Program-made: the position numbers and the translations under genes
NCBI RefSeq assembly: GCF_002967075.1
Contig: NZ_PUGE01000004.1
Span: 124,001-188,000 of the forward strand
Origin: Corynebacterium sp. J010B-136
GTDB lineage: Bacteria > Actinomycetota > Actinomycetes > Mycobacteriales > Mycobacteriaceae
Direction of reading: 5' to 3'
DNA: 64,000 bases
The notes under the pieces: model-generated
Seen by the model: only the letters and a program-made list of their open reading frames with translations
Database searches by the model: none
Told to the model about the DNA's origin: nothing
In this document: positions 7,255 through 16,818 of the stretch, piece after piece
Layout: every line of letters begins with the position of its first letter
Position numbering within the stretch: the first letter of the stretch is position 1

Positions 7255-9796
7255 TCCCACCACGAAAACCCAAGAAGCCTTGCAGCAAGCGCTCGCCAAG
7301 GCTTCCGCTAATGGCAACCCGGATATCCGCCCAGCGCACTTGCTGGCCGCAATCTTGGATCAAAAAGACGGGATCGCTGTCCCCGTATTGAAAGCAACCG
7401 GTGTCGATCCTGACACCGTGCTGGCTGAAGCACGCGCATTAGTAGATAGCTATCCCAAGGCTGAGGGCCAGAATATGGCCAACCCTAATTTCAACCGCGA
7501 TGGTCTCAACGTACTGACCAACGCGCAAGAACTCGCCGGGGAGCTGGGGGATGAATTCGTCTCCACGGAAGTATTGCTCGCTGCTATTGCAGCATCAAAG
7601 TCAGATGCCGCAGAGCTGCTTATTTCCCGTGGCGCTACCGCAGAAGCTATTAAAGGCGCATTTCCATCTGTGCGCGGTGCTGCGAAAGTAACCAGCGAGA
7701 ACCCGGAAGAGCAGTTCCAGGCATTAGAGAAATACTCCACGGACTTAACCGCACGTGCGCGCGAAGGCAAGATTGACCCGGTTATCGGCCGCGATCAAGA
7801 AATTCGCCGCGTCGTGCAGGTCCTGTCCCGCCGCACGAAGAATAACCCAGTTCTGATCGGTGAGCCTGGTGTAGGTAAGACCTCCATCGTGGAAGGCCTT
7901 GCCCGCCGAATTGTTGCCGGTGACGTCCCAGAGTCACTTAAGGGCAAGACGTTGCTGTCGTTGGATCTTGGTTCCATGATTGCGGGTGCGAAATACCGCG
8001 GTGAATTCGAAGAGCGCCTGAAGGCCGTCTTGGATGAAATTAAGGCATCTGAAGGCCAGATTATTACCTTCATCGATGAGCTGCACACGCTTGTCGGCGC
8101 GGGCGCTACCGGCGAAGGCTCGATGGACGCCGGCAACATGATTAAACCCATGCTGGCGCGCGGTGAGCTGCGCCTAGTCGGTGCAACCACCTTGGATGAG
8201 TACCGCAAGTACATCGAAAAGGACGCCGCGCTGGAACGCCGTTTCCAGCAAGTCTATGCCGCTGAGCCTTCTGTGGAAGACACCATCGGTATTTTGCGTG
8301 GTCTGAAAGAGCGCTACGAGGTCCACCACGGTGTCCGCATTATGGACTCCGCGCTCGTTGCGGCAGCAGAGTTGTCGAATCGCTACATCACCAACCGTTT
8401 CTTGCCGGATAAGGCTATTGACTTGGTCGATGAGGCCGGCTCGCGCCTGCGCATGGAGATTGACTCCTCCCCGCAGGAAATCGATGAGCTGGAGCGCATC
8501 GTCCGCCGTATGGAAATCGAAGAGTTGGCGCTGAAGAAAGAATCAGATGCCGCCAGCCAGGATCGCTTGTCCAAGTTGCAGCAAGAGCTTGCTGATGAAC
8601 GCGAAAAACTCGGCGAGCTGCAAGCCCGGTGGAATAATGAGAAGAAGTCCATCGATGATGTCCAGCAGGCCAAAGAGGAACTGGAGAACCTGCGCCGCGA
8701 GGCAGAAATCGCCGAGCGCGACGGTGACTATGAGCTAGCTTCTGAGCTGCGCTACGGCCGGATTCCGAAGCTGGAAACCCAGGTCGAGGAAGCTGAAGAG
8801 CGCGCGAACCAGCAGCACAACACCATGCTGGTGGAAGAAGTCTCCCCAGATGTCATCGCTGAGGTTGTCTCCGCCTGGACCGGTATTCCTGCCGGCAAGA
8901 TGCTCGAGGGTGAAACCGAGAAGCTTCTGCACATGGAAAAGGTTCTGGGCCGTCGCGTGGTCGGGCAGTCTGAGGCAGTTACTGCTGTCTCCGATGCCGT
9001 GCGTCGTTCGCGTGCAGGCATTGCCGATCCGAACCGCCCAACTGGTTCCTTCCTCTTCCTAGGCCCAACGGGTGTCGGTAAGACGGAGCTTGCCAAGGCA
9101 CTGTCGGAGTTTCTCTTCGATGATGAATCCGCCATGGTGCGCATCGACATGTCGGAGTACGGCGAGAAGCACTCGGTTGCACGTCTTATCGGTGCGCCTC
9201 CGGGATATGTCGGCCACGAGGCTGGCGGTCAGCTCACCGAGGCAGTGCGTCGTCGTCCGTACACGCTGGTGCTTTTCGATGAAGTTGAGAAAGCCCACTC
9301 GGATGTCTTCGATATCTTGCTGCAGGTGCTTGACGATGGCCGCCTGACCGATGGCCAAGGCCGCACCGTCGATTTCCGCAATACGGTTATCATTTTGACC
9401 TCGAATCTTGGTGCCGGTGGTGACCGCGAGCAGGTCATGGCAGCAGTGAAGAAGGCATTCAAGCCGGAGTTTATTAACCGTCTTGATGACGTGGTTGTCT
9501 TTGAACCACTGTCTACTGAGTTGCTTGAGGGCATCGTCGATATCCAGCTGCAAAGCCTGGCGTCGCGTCTGGAGCAGCGCCGTCTGGAACTCGATGTTGA
9601 TCTCTCTGCCAAGCACTGGCTCGCGGAACGCGGCTACGACCCAGATTATGGTGCTCGTCCGCTGCGTCGTCTGATTCAGCAGTCGATTGGTGACCAGCTC
9701 GCCCGCGAGCTGCTCGCTGGCCAAGTCCGCGACGGCGATACGGTGCATGTCACCACCGCCGAAGACGGTGAATCACTGACTCTGTCCACCAACTAA
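7241..9796 (+). CDS. clpB: ClpB disaggregase
   Basis: This is an 851-residue Hsp100 chaperone that, with DnaK, pulls apart protein aggregates in the cytoplasm. The order is N-domain (1-145), first AAA+ module with Walker [10 protein letters not shown] near residue 207 and [12 protein letters not shown], coiled-coil middle domain (about 400-520, e.g. [16 protein letters not shown]), then the second AAA+ module with GPTGVGKTE near residue 608 and the pore loop GAPPGYVG. The middle domain separates it from ClpC. The start ATG follows AAGGAG at 7226-7231. Control by HspR and SigH is suggested by the elements just upstream. The length is normal and no lesion is seen. Confidence 0.98.
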   Translation: MNSFNPTTKTQEALQQALAKASANGNPDIRPAHLLAAILDQKDGIAVPVLKATGVDPDTVLAEARALVDSYPKAEGQNMANPNFNRDGLNVLTNAQELAGELGDEFVSTEVLLAAIAASKSDAAELLISRGATAEAIKGAFPSVRGAAKVTSENPEEQFQALEKYSTDLTARAREGKIDPVIGRDQEIRRVVQVLSRRTKNNPVLIGEPGVGKTSIVEGLARRIVAGDVPESLKGKTLLSLDLGSMIAGAKYRGEFEERLKAVLDEIKASEGQIITFIDELHTLVGAGATGEGSMDAGNMIKPMLARGELRLVGATTLDEYRKYIEKDAALERRFQQVYAAEPSVEDTIGILRGLKERYEVHHGVRIMDSALVAAAELSNRYITNRFLPDKAIDLVDEAGSRLRMEIDSSPQEIDELERIVRRMEIEELALKKESDAASQDRLSKLQQELADEREKLGELQARWNNEKKSIDDVQQAKEELENLRREAEIAERDGDYELASELRYGRIPKLETQVEEAEERANQQHNTMLVEEVSPDVIAEVVSAWTGIPAGKMLEGETEKLLHMEKVLGRRVVGQSEAVTAVSDAVRRSRAGIADPNRPTGSFLFLGPTGVGKTELAKALSEFLFDDESAMVRIDMSEYGEKHSVARLIGAPPGYVGHEAGGQLTEAVRRRPYTLVLFDEVEKAHSDVFDILLQVLDDGRLTDGQGRTVDFRNTVIILTSNLGAGGDREQVMAAVKKAFKPEFINRLDDVVVFEPLSTELLEGIVDIQLQSLASRLEQRRLELDVDLSAKHWLAERGYDPDYGARPLRRLIQQSIGDQLARELLAGQVRDGDTVHVTTAEDGESLTLSTN

Positions 9797-9808
9797 TCCC
9801 ACCCTTCT

Positions 9809-9848
9809 CTAGCGCGCAGCGTCCATTCATTGCGATTCTGCGCGCTAG
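9809..9848 (+). terminator. inverted repeat after clpB
   Basis: Arms CTAGCGCGCAG and CTGCGCGCTAG form an 11-bp perfect stem with an 18-base loop, 13 bp after the clpB stop. There is no clear T-run after it, so it may be a weak terminator or an RNA-stabilising hairpin. Confidence 0.45.
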
Positions 9849-9894
9849 CGCATTTGCGCTGCCGACTCAGTGCTGAGCTTATAGAATGAGCAGC

Positions 9895-10749
9895 ATGAGT
9901 ATTTTGGTATCTCCGCAAGCCCTCAATGATCTAATTCATCAAGGTCAGCGCTACACCTTGTTGGCCTCGCTGTGGGGAACTAGCGAATATGACGGCGCAC
10001 AACAGTTCCAGTCTTTGCACATTCCTACTGCCCAGTACTGCGATACCGCTGGCGCGCTGGCTGGATTGCCTGGCTCGCGTGATGGCCGCAACCCGATGCC
10101 TGATCCGAAGCTGTTGCAAAAGCACTTTGAAACCTGGGGCCTGCGCCAAGACCGCCCCGTTATCGTCTACGACGAAGGCCGCGGACTATTCGCTGGCCGC
10201 GCCTGGTGGATTTTGCGCTGGGCAGGTGTAAAGAACGTGCAGATCCTCGACGGCGGCTTTGCGAATTGGCGTCGGCATAAGCTGCCAACGCTTACCGGCC
10301 CGGGCAATATCTCCGTGGAAACTGATCAGATTGTGGAGCCGCAGCCGCAGATGGTGGCCACGATCGAAGACGTCAAGGCGCATACCGGACTGCTGCTCGA
10401 TGCCCGTGAAGCCAACCGTTTTGCCGGGCGCCGTGAAAACCTGGACCTAAAAGCTGGCCACATCCCAGGTGCCGTCAATATTCCACAGCGCAACTTCCAT
10501 CACCCAGACCGCACCTGGAAATCCAAGGAAGAAATCTCCGAGATTTCCGACCAAGCCGGCATCACCAAAGACAATGTCAAAGACGCCATTGTCTATTCTG
10601 GCTCCGGCAATCACTCAGCGCTGGCACTTGCGGCGCTGGAATTAGTTGGTCTGACCGGCGCACGGCACTATGTCGGTGGCTGGTCGCAGTGGTCGGCAAA
10701 TCCCGCTAACCCCGTAGAACGCGGAGATCGCACGGCAATAAGCATTTAA
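9895..10749 (+). CDS. two-domain rhodanese-like protein lacking catalytic Cys
   Basis: The protein has 284 residues and two rhodanese modules, like thiosulfate or 3-mercaptopyruvate sulfurtransferases. The first carries VIVYDEGRGLFAGRAWWILR and DGGFANW, the second LLLDAREANRFAG, HIPGAVNIP and YVGGWSQW. The active loop of the second module reads YSGSGNHS, where active enzymes have Cys in place of the first Ser. The only cysteine in the whole protein is near residue 50 and is not in an active-site loop. Either the family member is inactive or it acts in a non-sulfur-transfer role. TAGAAT at 9882-9887 ends seven bases before the ATG at 9895, suggesting a leaderless mRNA; an ATG at 9886 is the alternative start. 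Confidence 0.85.
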   Translation: MSILVSPQALNDLIHQGQRYTLLASLWGTSEYDGAQQFQSLHIPTAQYCDTAGALAGLPGSRDGRNPMPDPKLLQKHFETWGLRQDRPVIVYDEGRGLFAGRAWWILRWAGVKNVQILDGGFANWRRHKLPTLTGPGNISVETDQIVEPQPQMVATIEDVKAHTGLLLDAREANRFAGRRENLDLKAGHIPGAVNIPQRNFHHPDRTWKSKEEISEISDQAGITKDNVKDAIVYSGSGNHSALALAALELVGLTGARHYVGGWSQWSANPANPVERGDRTAISI

Positions 10750-10779
10750 ACCCCGTGCAGGCAGTAAAGTAGAGAAGCG

Positions 10780-11973
10780 ATGGCTATTGTACTTCTCCTT
10801 CTCTCCCTGGGCGCAGCCGTAGCGGCTATTGCGCTGTGGCGCGCTGCCAACAAACAGGAACTGCCCGCGCCCGCACCAGCTGCGCAGCCAGAAATTGAGG
10901 CCGAGGCCCAGCCTGAGCCCGAACCTAAGCTCTCGTCGGAAGCGGAACCAGCACCCTTACCGGAACCTTTGCCCGAACCCATGGCGGAGCCAGAAGCTGA
11001 GCCAGATTCCGAACCAGCGCCTGAGCCCGAACCCGAACCCGAGTTACAGCCGCAGCCACAAACACAGGCGCAGCCCGAGCATCACGCTCGCTTGATGCTG
11101 CCAGGGGCTCTAAAGCGTGAACGTCGGCACTGGGCAGAGGCGAAGAACTTCGAGTTCTTAAAATCCGATGACTACCTCGCGGATGAGTGGACACGCGGTG
11201 CTGCTGCCAGTGGTGCTGCCCCGCGCGATATTGTCGTTGGCAATGTCTTTGGCCACGAAATGCTGCTGATGGATCTTGGCGGAATTAACGTCATGGCCAT
11301 GCGCACGGGCGCGGCTTCAGAAGAGGTCATTGATTTCCGCCGCGATAATGCCTTGACGCAAGAATCCTCCAATGACTTGCTTGAAGCCTTTTCCGCCGCG
11401 GATTTCACCGCGCTGGCTACTGATACCGCCGTGGCTCAGCGCATGCGTGATATCCGCGTGGATGTTGCGCTCGAGCGCATGCCCAAGGAAGTCACGGGCA
11501 TTTGGATGGAATCCGAATGGGTGCTTGCACAAACCACCAAAAATGCCATGTCGCCGGTCTGGGAAGAGATGCTCGCCCCACTCGCATTGCTTGCCGATGC
11601 CGCCCGCACCCTTCCACCACGGCCATCTTCTGGCCAGGAACTGCGCTTAGAAGACGGCGACCCCACCCGTCCCGCACCACCCGCGGGCCCGGTGGAACTT
11701 TCGGGGCTGCCCACAATCCGCACGAGCCCGGAGCACTTTGAGCACCCACCCGTGCAAAGGCCGGAAGAACCCATCGAATTGCCCACCCGCGTGATTGATG
11801 ATTCCCGTGGTGACTTCGATGACAATGACACCGACGCGTACGATATTGGCGCTGATGATGTCGACGCAATCGGCGACCAACCCGCTGAAAATCAGACTCC
11901 CAACCCCACGGATGTGCGCATCACCCGCCAACAAGGCACTGATGCTTCCATTTTTGAAGATTACGACGATTAA
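10780..11973 (+). CDS. conserved membrane-anchored protein with Pro/Glu-rich linker
   Basis: This is a 397-residue protein. Residues 1-22 form one hydrophobic segment ([20 protein letters not shown]) with no cleavage site or lipobox. Residues 27-105 are a low-complexity linker of Pro/Glu/Ala repeats such as [15 protein letters not shown] folded region follows (about 108-290, with [15 protein letters not shown] and [23 protein letters not shown]), and the last 100 residues are acidic and probably disordered. I do not recognise a catalytic motif. The gene sits 30 bp after the rhodanese gene and 42 bp before pyrE. A linker of this kind may reach across the cell wall if the folded part is outside, but orientation is not known. 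Confidence 0.8.
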   Translation: MAIVLLLLSLGAAVAAIALWRAANKQELPAPAPAAQPEIEAEAQPEPEPKLSSEAEPAPLPEPLPEPMAEPEAEPDSEPAPEPEPEPELQPQPQTQAQPEHHARLMLPGALKRERRHWAEAKNFEFLKSDDYLADEWTRGAAASGAAPRDIVVGNVFGHEMLLMDLGGINVMAMRTGAASEEVIDFRRDNALTQESSNDLLEAFSAADFTALATDTAVAQRMRDIRVDVALERMPKEVTGIWMESEWVLAQTTKNAMSPVWEEMLAPLALLADAARTLPPRPSSGQELRLEDGDPTRPAPPAGPVELSGLPTIRTSPEHFEHPPVQRPEEPIELPTRVIDDSRGDFDDNDTDAYDIGADDVDAIGDQPAENQTPNPTDVRITRQQGTDASIFEDYDD

Positions 11974-12015
11974 TCAACCGAATAATTGACCCGAATAGAA
12001 AGGCCCGAAATTATC

Positions 12016-12558
12016 ATGAGCTTGGACCCGCAACTCAAAGCCCGCCTGGCAGAACTAGTTAAAGAACTTGCTGTTGTCCACGGCAAAGTCACCTTGTCCT
12101 CAGGCAAGGAAGCTGATTACTACGTGGATCTGCGCAGGGCGACGTTGCAGCATGAGGCGTCACGGCTCATCGGTAAGCTTTTGCGTGAGCTCACAGCTGA
12201 CTGGGACTATGTCGCCGTAGGCGGCCTGACCTTGGGTGCTGACCCTGTTGCCACCTCGATCATGCATGCCGACGGCCGCGATATTGATGCTTTTGTAGTG
12301 CGCAAGGAAGCCAAGAAGCACGGCATGCAGCGCCGTATTGAAGGCGCGAATATCGTCGGGCAAAAAGTCCTAGTCGTTGAAGATACGACCACCACCGGCA
12401 ACTCGCCGCTGACTGCTGTCGCCGCGCTGCGCGAAGCTGGCGCTGAGGTCGTTGGCGTCGCCACCGTCGTGGACCGTGCCACCGGCGCCGCTGATGTCAT
12501 CGCCGCGGAAGGTCTCGAATACCGCTACCTGCTCGACCTTGCTGACCTAGGCCTGTAG
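12016..12558 (+). CDS. pyrE: orotate phosphoribosyltransferase PyrE
   Basis: This is a 180-residue enzyme of de novo pyrimidine synthesis that joins orotate and PRPP to give OMP. The PRPP-binding motif VLVVEDTTTTGNS lies about residues 118-130, and VTLSSGKEADYYVDLR near residue 30 is the orotate/phosphate-binding loop. I choose the ATG at 12016 (MSLDPQLKARLAEL), which fits the family; the frame opens earlier at a TTG at 11986. The stop is directly followed by the start of the methyltransferase gene, so the two are translated together. Confidence 0.95.
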   Translation: MSLDPQLKARLAELVKELAVVHGKVTLSSGKEADYYVDLRRATLQHEASRLIGKLLRELTADWDYVAVGGLTLGADPVATSIMHADGRDIDAFVVRKEAKKHGMQRRIEGANIVGQKVLVVEDTTTTGNSPLTAVAALREAGAEVVGVATVVDRATGAADVIAAEGLEYRYLLDLADLGL

Positions 12559-13209
12559 ATGGAAACACAACAACCCGGCCCCACCGAATGGAATGAAGGC
12601 CGCCACGGCGTTGGCCCCTGGGAAGGCGAGCTGCCCACCGATGAGCACTATGATTCGCAATTGCTTGTCGATGGCGACCGCCGCAACGTCGTCGACGCCT
12701 ATCGCTATTGGAGTCGCGAAGCGATTGTCGCTGATATCGATACCCGCCGGCACTCGCTGCACATCGCGATTGAGAATTTCGAAAACGACGCCAATATCGG
12801 CACCGTTGTGCGCACCGCTAATGCCTTTGCCGTTGATACCGTGCATATCGTGGGCCGGCGCCGCTGGAATCGCCGCGGCGCGATGGTGACCGACCGCTAT
12901 CAGCACCTGCAGCACCACGACACCGTCGGTGAGCTGATGGCCTGGGCACGCGAGCAAGACTTAACCGTGGTGGCCATCGATAACACCCCCGGAAGTGTTC
13001 CTTTAGAAACCGCCGAATTACCTTCGCATTGCCTGCTACTATTTGGTCAGGAAGGCCCCGGGGTGACCGAAGAAGCGCAGGCAAGCGCAAAAATGACCTG
13101 TTCGATCGCTCAGTTTGGTTCAACACGCTCCATTAACGCGGGTGTAGCAGCGGGTATAGCCATGCACACGTGGATTCGCCAGCACGCAGATTTATCGCGC
13201 GCATGGTGA
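12559..13209 (+). CDS. TrmH/SpoU family RNA methyltransferase
   Basis: This is a 216-residue SPOUT-class methyltransferase that probably 2'-O-methylates a tRNA or rRNA base using S-adenosylmethionine. The three knot motifs are seen: motif 1 NDANIGTVVRTANAF (about 77-91), motif 2 LLLFGQEGPGVTEEA (about 157-171) and motif 3 SINAGVAAGIAMHTW (about 191-205). It starts at the base after the pyrE stop, without its own clear ribosome binding site, so it is likely coupled to pyrE. The exact RNA target is not known. Confidence 0.9.
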   Translation: METQQPGPTEWNEGRHGVGPWEGELPTDEHYDSQLLVDGDRRNVVDAYRYWSREAIVADIDTRRHSLHIAIENFENDANIGTVVRTANAFAVDTVHIVGRRRWNRRGAMVTDRYQHLQHHDTVGELMAWAREQDLTVVAIDNTPGSVPLETAELPSHCLLLFGQEGPGVTEEAQASAKMTCSIAQFGSTRSINAGVAAGIAMHTWIRQHADLSRAW

Positions 13210-13255
13210 TATAAATCTTGTATTGAATACCAACTTGAGGAGTGATAAAGCCGCC

Positions 13256-14449
13256 GTGGAAGAGAAATGGTCGCATCGCGCCGACCTTGCTGAGTCGGCA
13301 ATTCATGATCGGCATGCAACGTCTGTGTGGTCATTGCCCCGGACGAACCTAGCGGTCGTGAGCTGGCCACCCGTGTCCAAAGAGCGCCTCTTTGTGCATT
13401 GGCACTACTGGTGGCAAGCTCACTATGTCGATTGTCAGGTGGATGCGGCTTTGCGTCATAACACCAAGACTCGACGCAAAAGAATTGCTGACACTCTCCG
13501 CGGTATCCGACGTCGCAACATTACGGCTTTGACTAAAAACCGTTATTATGACGACAAGTTGTGGCTGGCTCTGGCCATGGACCGAGTGGCGAAGCTGCCG
13601 AAGATGTCACGGCCGAAAAGCCTGACATCGTTGCAAAACAACATCCTTGACGGCCGGGATAAGACCTTCGGTGTGCTGCCGTGGCGCGAAGGCGAGACCT
13701 TTTTAAACGTGCCCACCAATGGCCCTGCGGCGATCATGCTCGCGCGCATGGGGCGAATTGATGAAGCCCGGCACATCGTGGACTGGATTTATGACAACTT
13801 GGTCGACGATGACGGCTTCATCATGGACGGGCTGCGCATGCGCATGGACGGTCCGGAGCTGGTGCGCAATATCCACCCTTACTGCCAAGGCGTTGTGTTA
13901 GGCGCGTGTTTGGAGATCGCATTAGCGTTGCGCGAAGAGGCCGGAGTGGGCTCTTTGGAGCAAATAGATTCAGTCCGCGACGCCGAGCTTGCCGATGAAA
14001 CCATGCGCTATCTCACCCGCATCCGCGGCCTCGTGCAGGCCGTGGCTTCGGAGATGGCAACGCCTGCTGGTGTTATCGATTGGGACACTGGCGATGGCGA
14101 CGGCGGGCTGTTTAAAGGCATTCTGGCGCGCTATTTAGCTGAAGTTGCGGTGCGTTTGCCGGCCGATTCTCCGGCGAACCGCGCAGCGCGCAAACTTGCG
14201 GCAAGGTTGGTCATGGCCTCGGCAAACTCCGTGTGGGAGCACCGCCTAGAAGTCGACGGCTTGCCAATTTTCGGCACCGACTGGACCGCGGACGCACGCT
14301 TGCCCCATAACTACGGCGTCGGGGCGAGCTCGCTTGGAGAAAAAGTCGGTGTCATCCGCATTGCCGAGCGCGATCTTTCGGTGCAGCTATCAGGCTGGAT
14401 GCTGCTCGAAGCAGCCGCGCGGGTAGCCGGCACGCTCGAAGAAAGTTAA
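13256..14449 (+). CDS. GH76-like (alpha-1,6-mannanase type) protein, no signal peptide
   Basis: The protein has 397 residues and fits glycoside hydrolase family 76: the NRYYDDKLWLALAMDR segment near residue 100 carries the Asp-Asp pair and the YDDxxW pattern, and later DGLRMRMDG and PYCQGVVLGACLEIAL follow the (alpha/alpha) barrel. Known GH76 enzymes cut alpha-1,6-mannan, which forms the backbone of corynebacterial lipomannan. No signal peptide or membrane segment is present, so the protein should stay in the cytoplasm. The start is uncertain: the GTG at 13256 follows GAGGAG at 13237-13242 by 13 bases, and a TTG at 13223 is also open. The gene lies between the methyltransferase and fba. Activity is inferred. 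Confidence 0.75.
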   Translation: MEEKWSHRADLAESAIHDRHATSVWSLPRTNLAVVSWPPVSKERLFVHWHYWWQAHYVDCQVDAALRHNTKTRRKRIADTLRGIRRRNITALTKNRYYDDKLWLALAMDRVAKLPKMSRPKSLTSLQNNILDGRDKTFGVLPWREGETFLNVPTNGPAAIMLARMGRIDEARHIVDWIYDNLVDDDGFIMDGLRMRMDGPELVRNIHPYCQGVVLGACLEIALALREEAGVGSLEQIDSVRDAELADETMRYLTRIRGLVQAVASEMATPAGVIDWDTGDGDGGLFKGILARYLAEVAVRLPADSPANRAARKLAARLVMASANSVWEHRLEVDGLPIFGTDWTADARLPHNYGVGASSLGEKVGVIRIAERDLSVQLSGWMLLEAAARVAGTLEES

Positions 14450-14536
14450 TTTCCTAGCTAAGTTCGCGGCAAGAATTCCTTCACGCAGGCATACTAGTTA
14501 GTGACATTTCATTCCACGCGTAAGAAGGAAGAATTC

Positions 14537-15571
14537 ATGCCTATCGCAACTCCTGAAATTTATAACGCAATGCTTGACACCGCCAAGAAGGACGGCTTTG
14601 CGTTTCCCGCGATCAACTGCACCTCCTCGGAGACCATCAACGCAGCGTTGAAGGGCTTCGCCGAAGCAGAATCCGACGGCATCATCCAATTTTCCACCGG
14701 TGGTGCTGAATTCGGTTCCGGTCTGGGTGTAAAGAACAAGGTCGCTGGCGCACAGGCGTTGGCTGCGTTTGCTCATGAGGCAGCGAAGCACTACGGCATC
14801 AACGTCGCACTGCACACTGACCACTGCCAGAAGGAAGTGCTCGATGAGTTCGTGCGTCCATTGATTGCGATTTCCCAGGAGCGCGTCGACCGCGGCGAGC
14901 TGCCACTGTTCCAGTCCCACATGTGGGATGGCTCCGCTGTGCCTATCGACGAAAACCTCGAAATCGGCCAGGAACTGCTCGCAAAGGCGAGCGCTGCCAA
15001 CATCATTTTGGAAGTTGAAATCGGCGTCGTCGGCGGCGAAGAAGATGGCGTTGAAGCCAAGGCCGGCGCGAACCTGTACACCACCGAAGAAGACTTCGCC
15101 AAGACCATCGATGCCCTAGGCACCGGCGAAAATGGCCGCTACCTGCTGGCTGCAACCTTCGGCAACGTGCACGGCGTGTACAAGCCAGGCAACGTGAAGC
15201 TACGCCCAGAGATCTTGGACATGGGCCAGAAGGTCGCCGAAGAAAAGCTCGGCCTCGCTGCTGGTTCTAACCCATTCGACTTCGTCTTCCACGGTGGCTC
15301 CGGCTCCGAGAAGGAAAAGATCGAAGAAGCGCTGCGCTACGGCGTTATCAAGATGAACGTCGACACCGATACCCAGTACGCGTTCACCAACCCAATCGCG
15401 CGCCACATGTTCGGCAACTACGACGGCGTGTTCAAGATTGACGGCGAAGTCGGCAACAAGAAGGTCTACGACCCACGCTCTTACCTGAAGAAGGCAGAGC
15501 AGTCCATGGCTGAGCGCATCATCGAGTCTTGCCAGGACCTTAAGTCTGTTGGCAAGTCCGTCAGCAAGTAA
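14537..15571 (+). CDS. fba: class II fructose-bisphosphate aldolase
   Basis: This is a 344-residue zinc aldolase that interconverts fructose-1,6-bisphosphate with dihydroxyacetone phosphate and glyceraldehyde-3-phosphate. The zinc ligands are visible in HTDHCQK (about 107-113), in the VEIGVVGGEEDG loop and in FVFHGGSGSEKE. The ATG at 14537 follows AAGAAGGAAG. The size and the C-terminus (ARHMFGNYDGV and YDPRSYLKKAE) match the family. Its strongly biased codons fit a highly expressed gene. Confidence 0.97.
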   Translation: MPIATPEIYNAMLDTAKKDGFAFPAINCTSSETINAALKGFAEAESDGIIQFSTGGAEFGSGLGVKNKVAGAQALAAFAHEAAKHYGINVALHTDHCQKEVLDEFVRPLIAISQERVDRGELPLFQSHMWDGSAVPIDENLEIGQELLAKASAANIILEVEIGVVGGEEDGVEAKAGANLYTTEEDFAKTIDALGTGENGRYLLAATFGNVHGVYKPGNVKLRPEILDMGQKVAEEKLGLAAGSNPFDFVFHGGSGSEKEKIEEALRYGVIKMNVDTDTQYAFTNPIARHMFGNYDGVFKIDGEVGNKKVYDPRSYLKKAEQSMAERIIESCQDLKSVGKSVSK

Positions 15572-15597
15572 GAGCTTTACGACTAAGCTCGGTATAC

Positions 15598-16782
15598 ATG
15601 GCAGGAAAGGGCAAAGGCACACACGGCGGCAAGATCAACACCCGTGAGCGACTCCAGGTAGTTGAACACTCGCTTCGTTCGCGAATCAACCGTGTGCGCA
15701 CCCGCTTTCCGTACATGCTCCAAGCCACCATTGGTGCTGGCTTGGCCTATTGGGTGGCCCACGGATTAGTGGGCCACCCACAGCCGTTCTTCGCGCCGAT
15801 GTCCGTGGTCATTATCCTCGGACTCTCCGGCGGCGACCGGCTCAGCCGCGCCTTCGAAATGGCGATGGGCGGCGTGATGGGCGTCGCCCTGGGAGATTTG
15901 CTCTTCCACTCCACCGGCATGACTGGGCCGCTGCAAATTACCCTCATTGTGTTCATCGCGCTGATTGTCGGCTCGCTGCTGACAAAATCAGTGCTGGTGA
16001 GCAACCAGATCGTCATCGGCTCTATCCTTATCGCCACGATCTTGCCGCCCGATGTCTCCAACGGCGGGCTCGAGCGCGCGATAGACGCGCTGATTGGCTG
16101 CGTCATCGGTATCGCCACCATCGCGCTATTGCCGAATTCGCCGTTGACCAACGGGCGCAATGAGATTTCCAAGGTACTGGCGATTATCTCCTCGGTGCTT
16201 GACGATGTCGTCGCCGGCCTACGCGACAATGACTCCAAAGTCATCGACCAAGCCATGGATGCGGTCAACAACTCACAGACCGAGATCAACAGCATGCTGG
16301 CGGCCGCGAAATCCGGCAAGGAAGTCACTAAAGTCTCGCCGTTGATGTGGAGCTCGCGCCGGCAGCTGCGCTCTTTTGAGCGCATGCTCGACCCCGTCGG
16401 CAACTGCGTACGCCTGGTCCAAGTGCTCGCGCGCCGGGCTGGCGTGCTGTGTGAAGACGGCGATAAGGTCAGCGATAAACAAATCGCGCTGCTGGAAGAA
16501 CTCGCCGATATCGCACTGGGGCTATCGTCGGTCTATCAAAAACGCACCAAAGTCATCGAAGCCCAAGAAATCCCCGCGCTAATTAACCGCTTGCGCGACG
16601 TTGCCGCAGAATCCGGCACCGAGGTCTTGGATAAAAATTCGGTGCTCTCTGCCTATGCCATTCTCGCGCAGACCCGCTCAGTGGCAGTCGATTTGATGAT
16701 CGTGTGCGGCATGTCGCGCGAATCTGCCGTGGCACAGCTTAAACCGACCTCGAAGACTCCGGCGTTTCCACCCGAGGTCTAG
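15598..16782 (+). CDS. FUSC-type (aromatic acid exporter-like) membrane protein
   Basis: This is a 394-residue protein. After a basic N-terminus (about 1-40) come six hydrophobic segments up to about residue 185, including YMLQATIGAGLAYWVAHGLV and PMSVVIILGLSGGDRLSRAFEM. The latter holds the Arg-containing turn typical of FUSC/ArAE-like proteins. The rest is a soluble, helical domain of about 200 residues. This one-half FUSC layout is common in actinobacteria. Transport of aromatic acids or other compounds is only suggested by the family. The gene lies 26 bp after fba and converges with the gene at 16807. Confidence 0.75.
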   Translation: MAGKGKGTHGGKINTRERLQVVEHSLRSRINRVRTRFPYMLQATIGAGLAYWVAHGLVGHPQPFFAPMSVVIILGLSGGDRLSRAFEMAMGGVMGVALGDLLFHSTGMTGPLQITLIVFIALIVGSLLTKSVLVSNQIVIGSILIATILPPDVSNGGLERAIDALIGCVIGIATIALLPNSPLTNGRNEISKVLAIISSVLDDVVAGLRDNDSKVIDQAMDAVNNSQTEINSMLAAAKSGKEVTKVSPLMWSSRRQLRSFERMLDPVGNCVRLVQVLARRAGVLCEDGDKVSDKQIALLEELADIALGLSSVYQKRTKVIEAQEIPALINRLRDVAAESGTEVLDKNSVLSAYAILAQTRSVAVDLMIVCGMSRESAVAQLKPTSKTPAFPPEV

Positions 16783-16818
16783 CCCTCGTCGTCTAGCCCT
16801 TGCCGTCTAGCTCTCTGC
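16777..16818. repeat. three 14-bp tandem repeats at a gene junction
   Basis: GTCTAGC occurs at 16777, 16791 and 16805 with a 14-bp period, as partly varied copies of GTCTAGCCCTCGTC. The first holds the stop of the FUSC-type gene and the third overlaps the end of the convergent gene. Confidence 0.6.
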
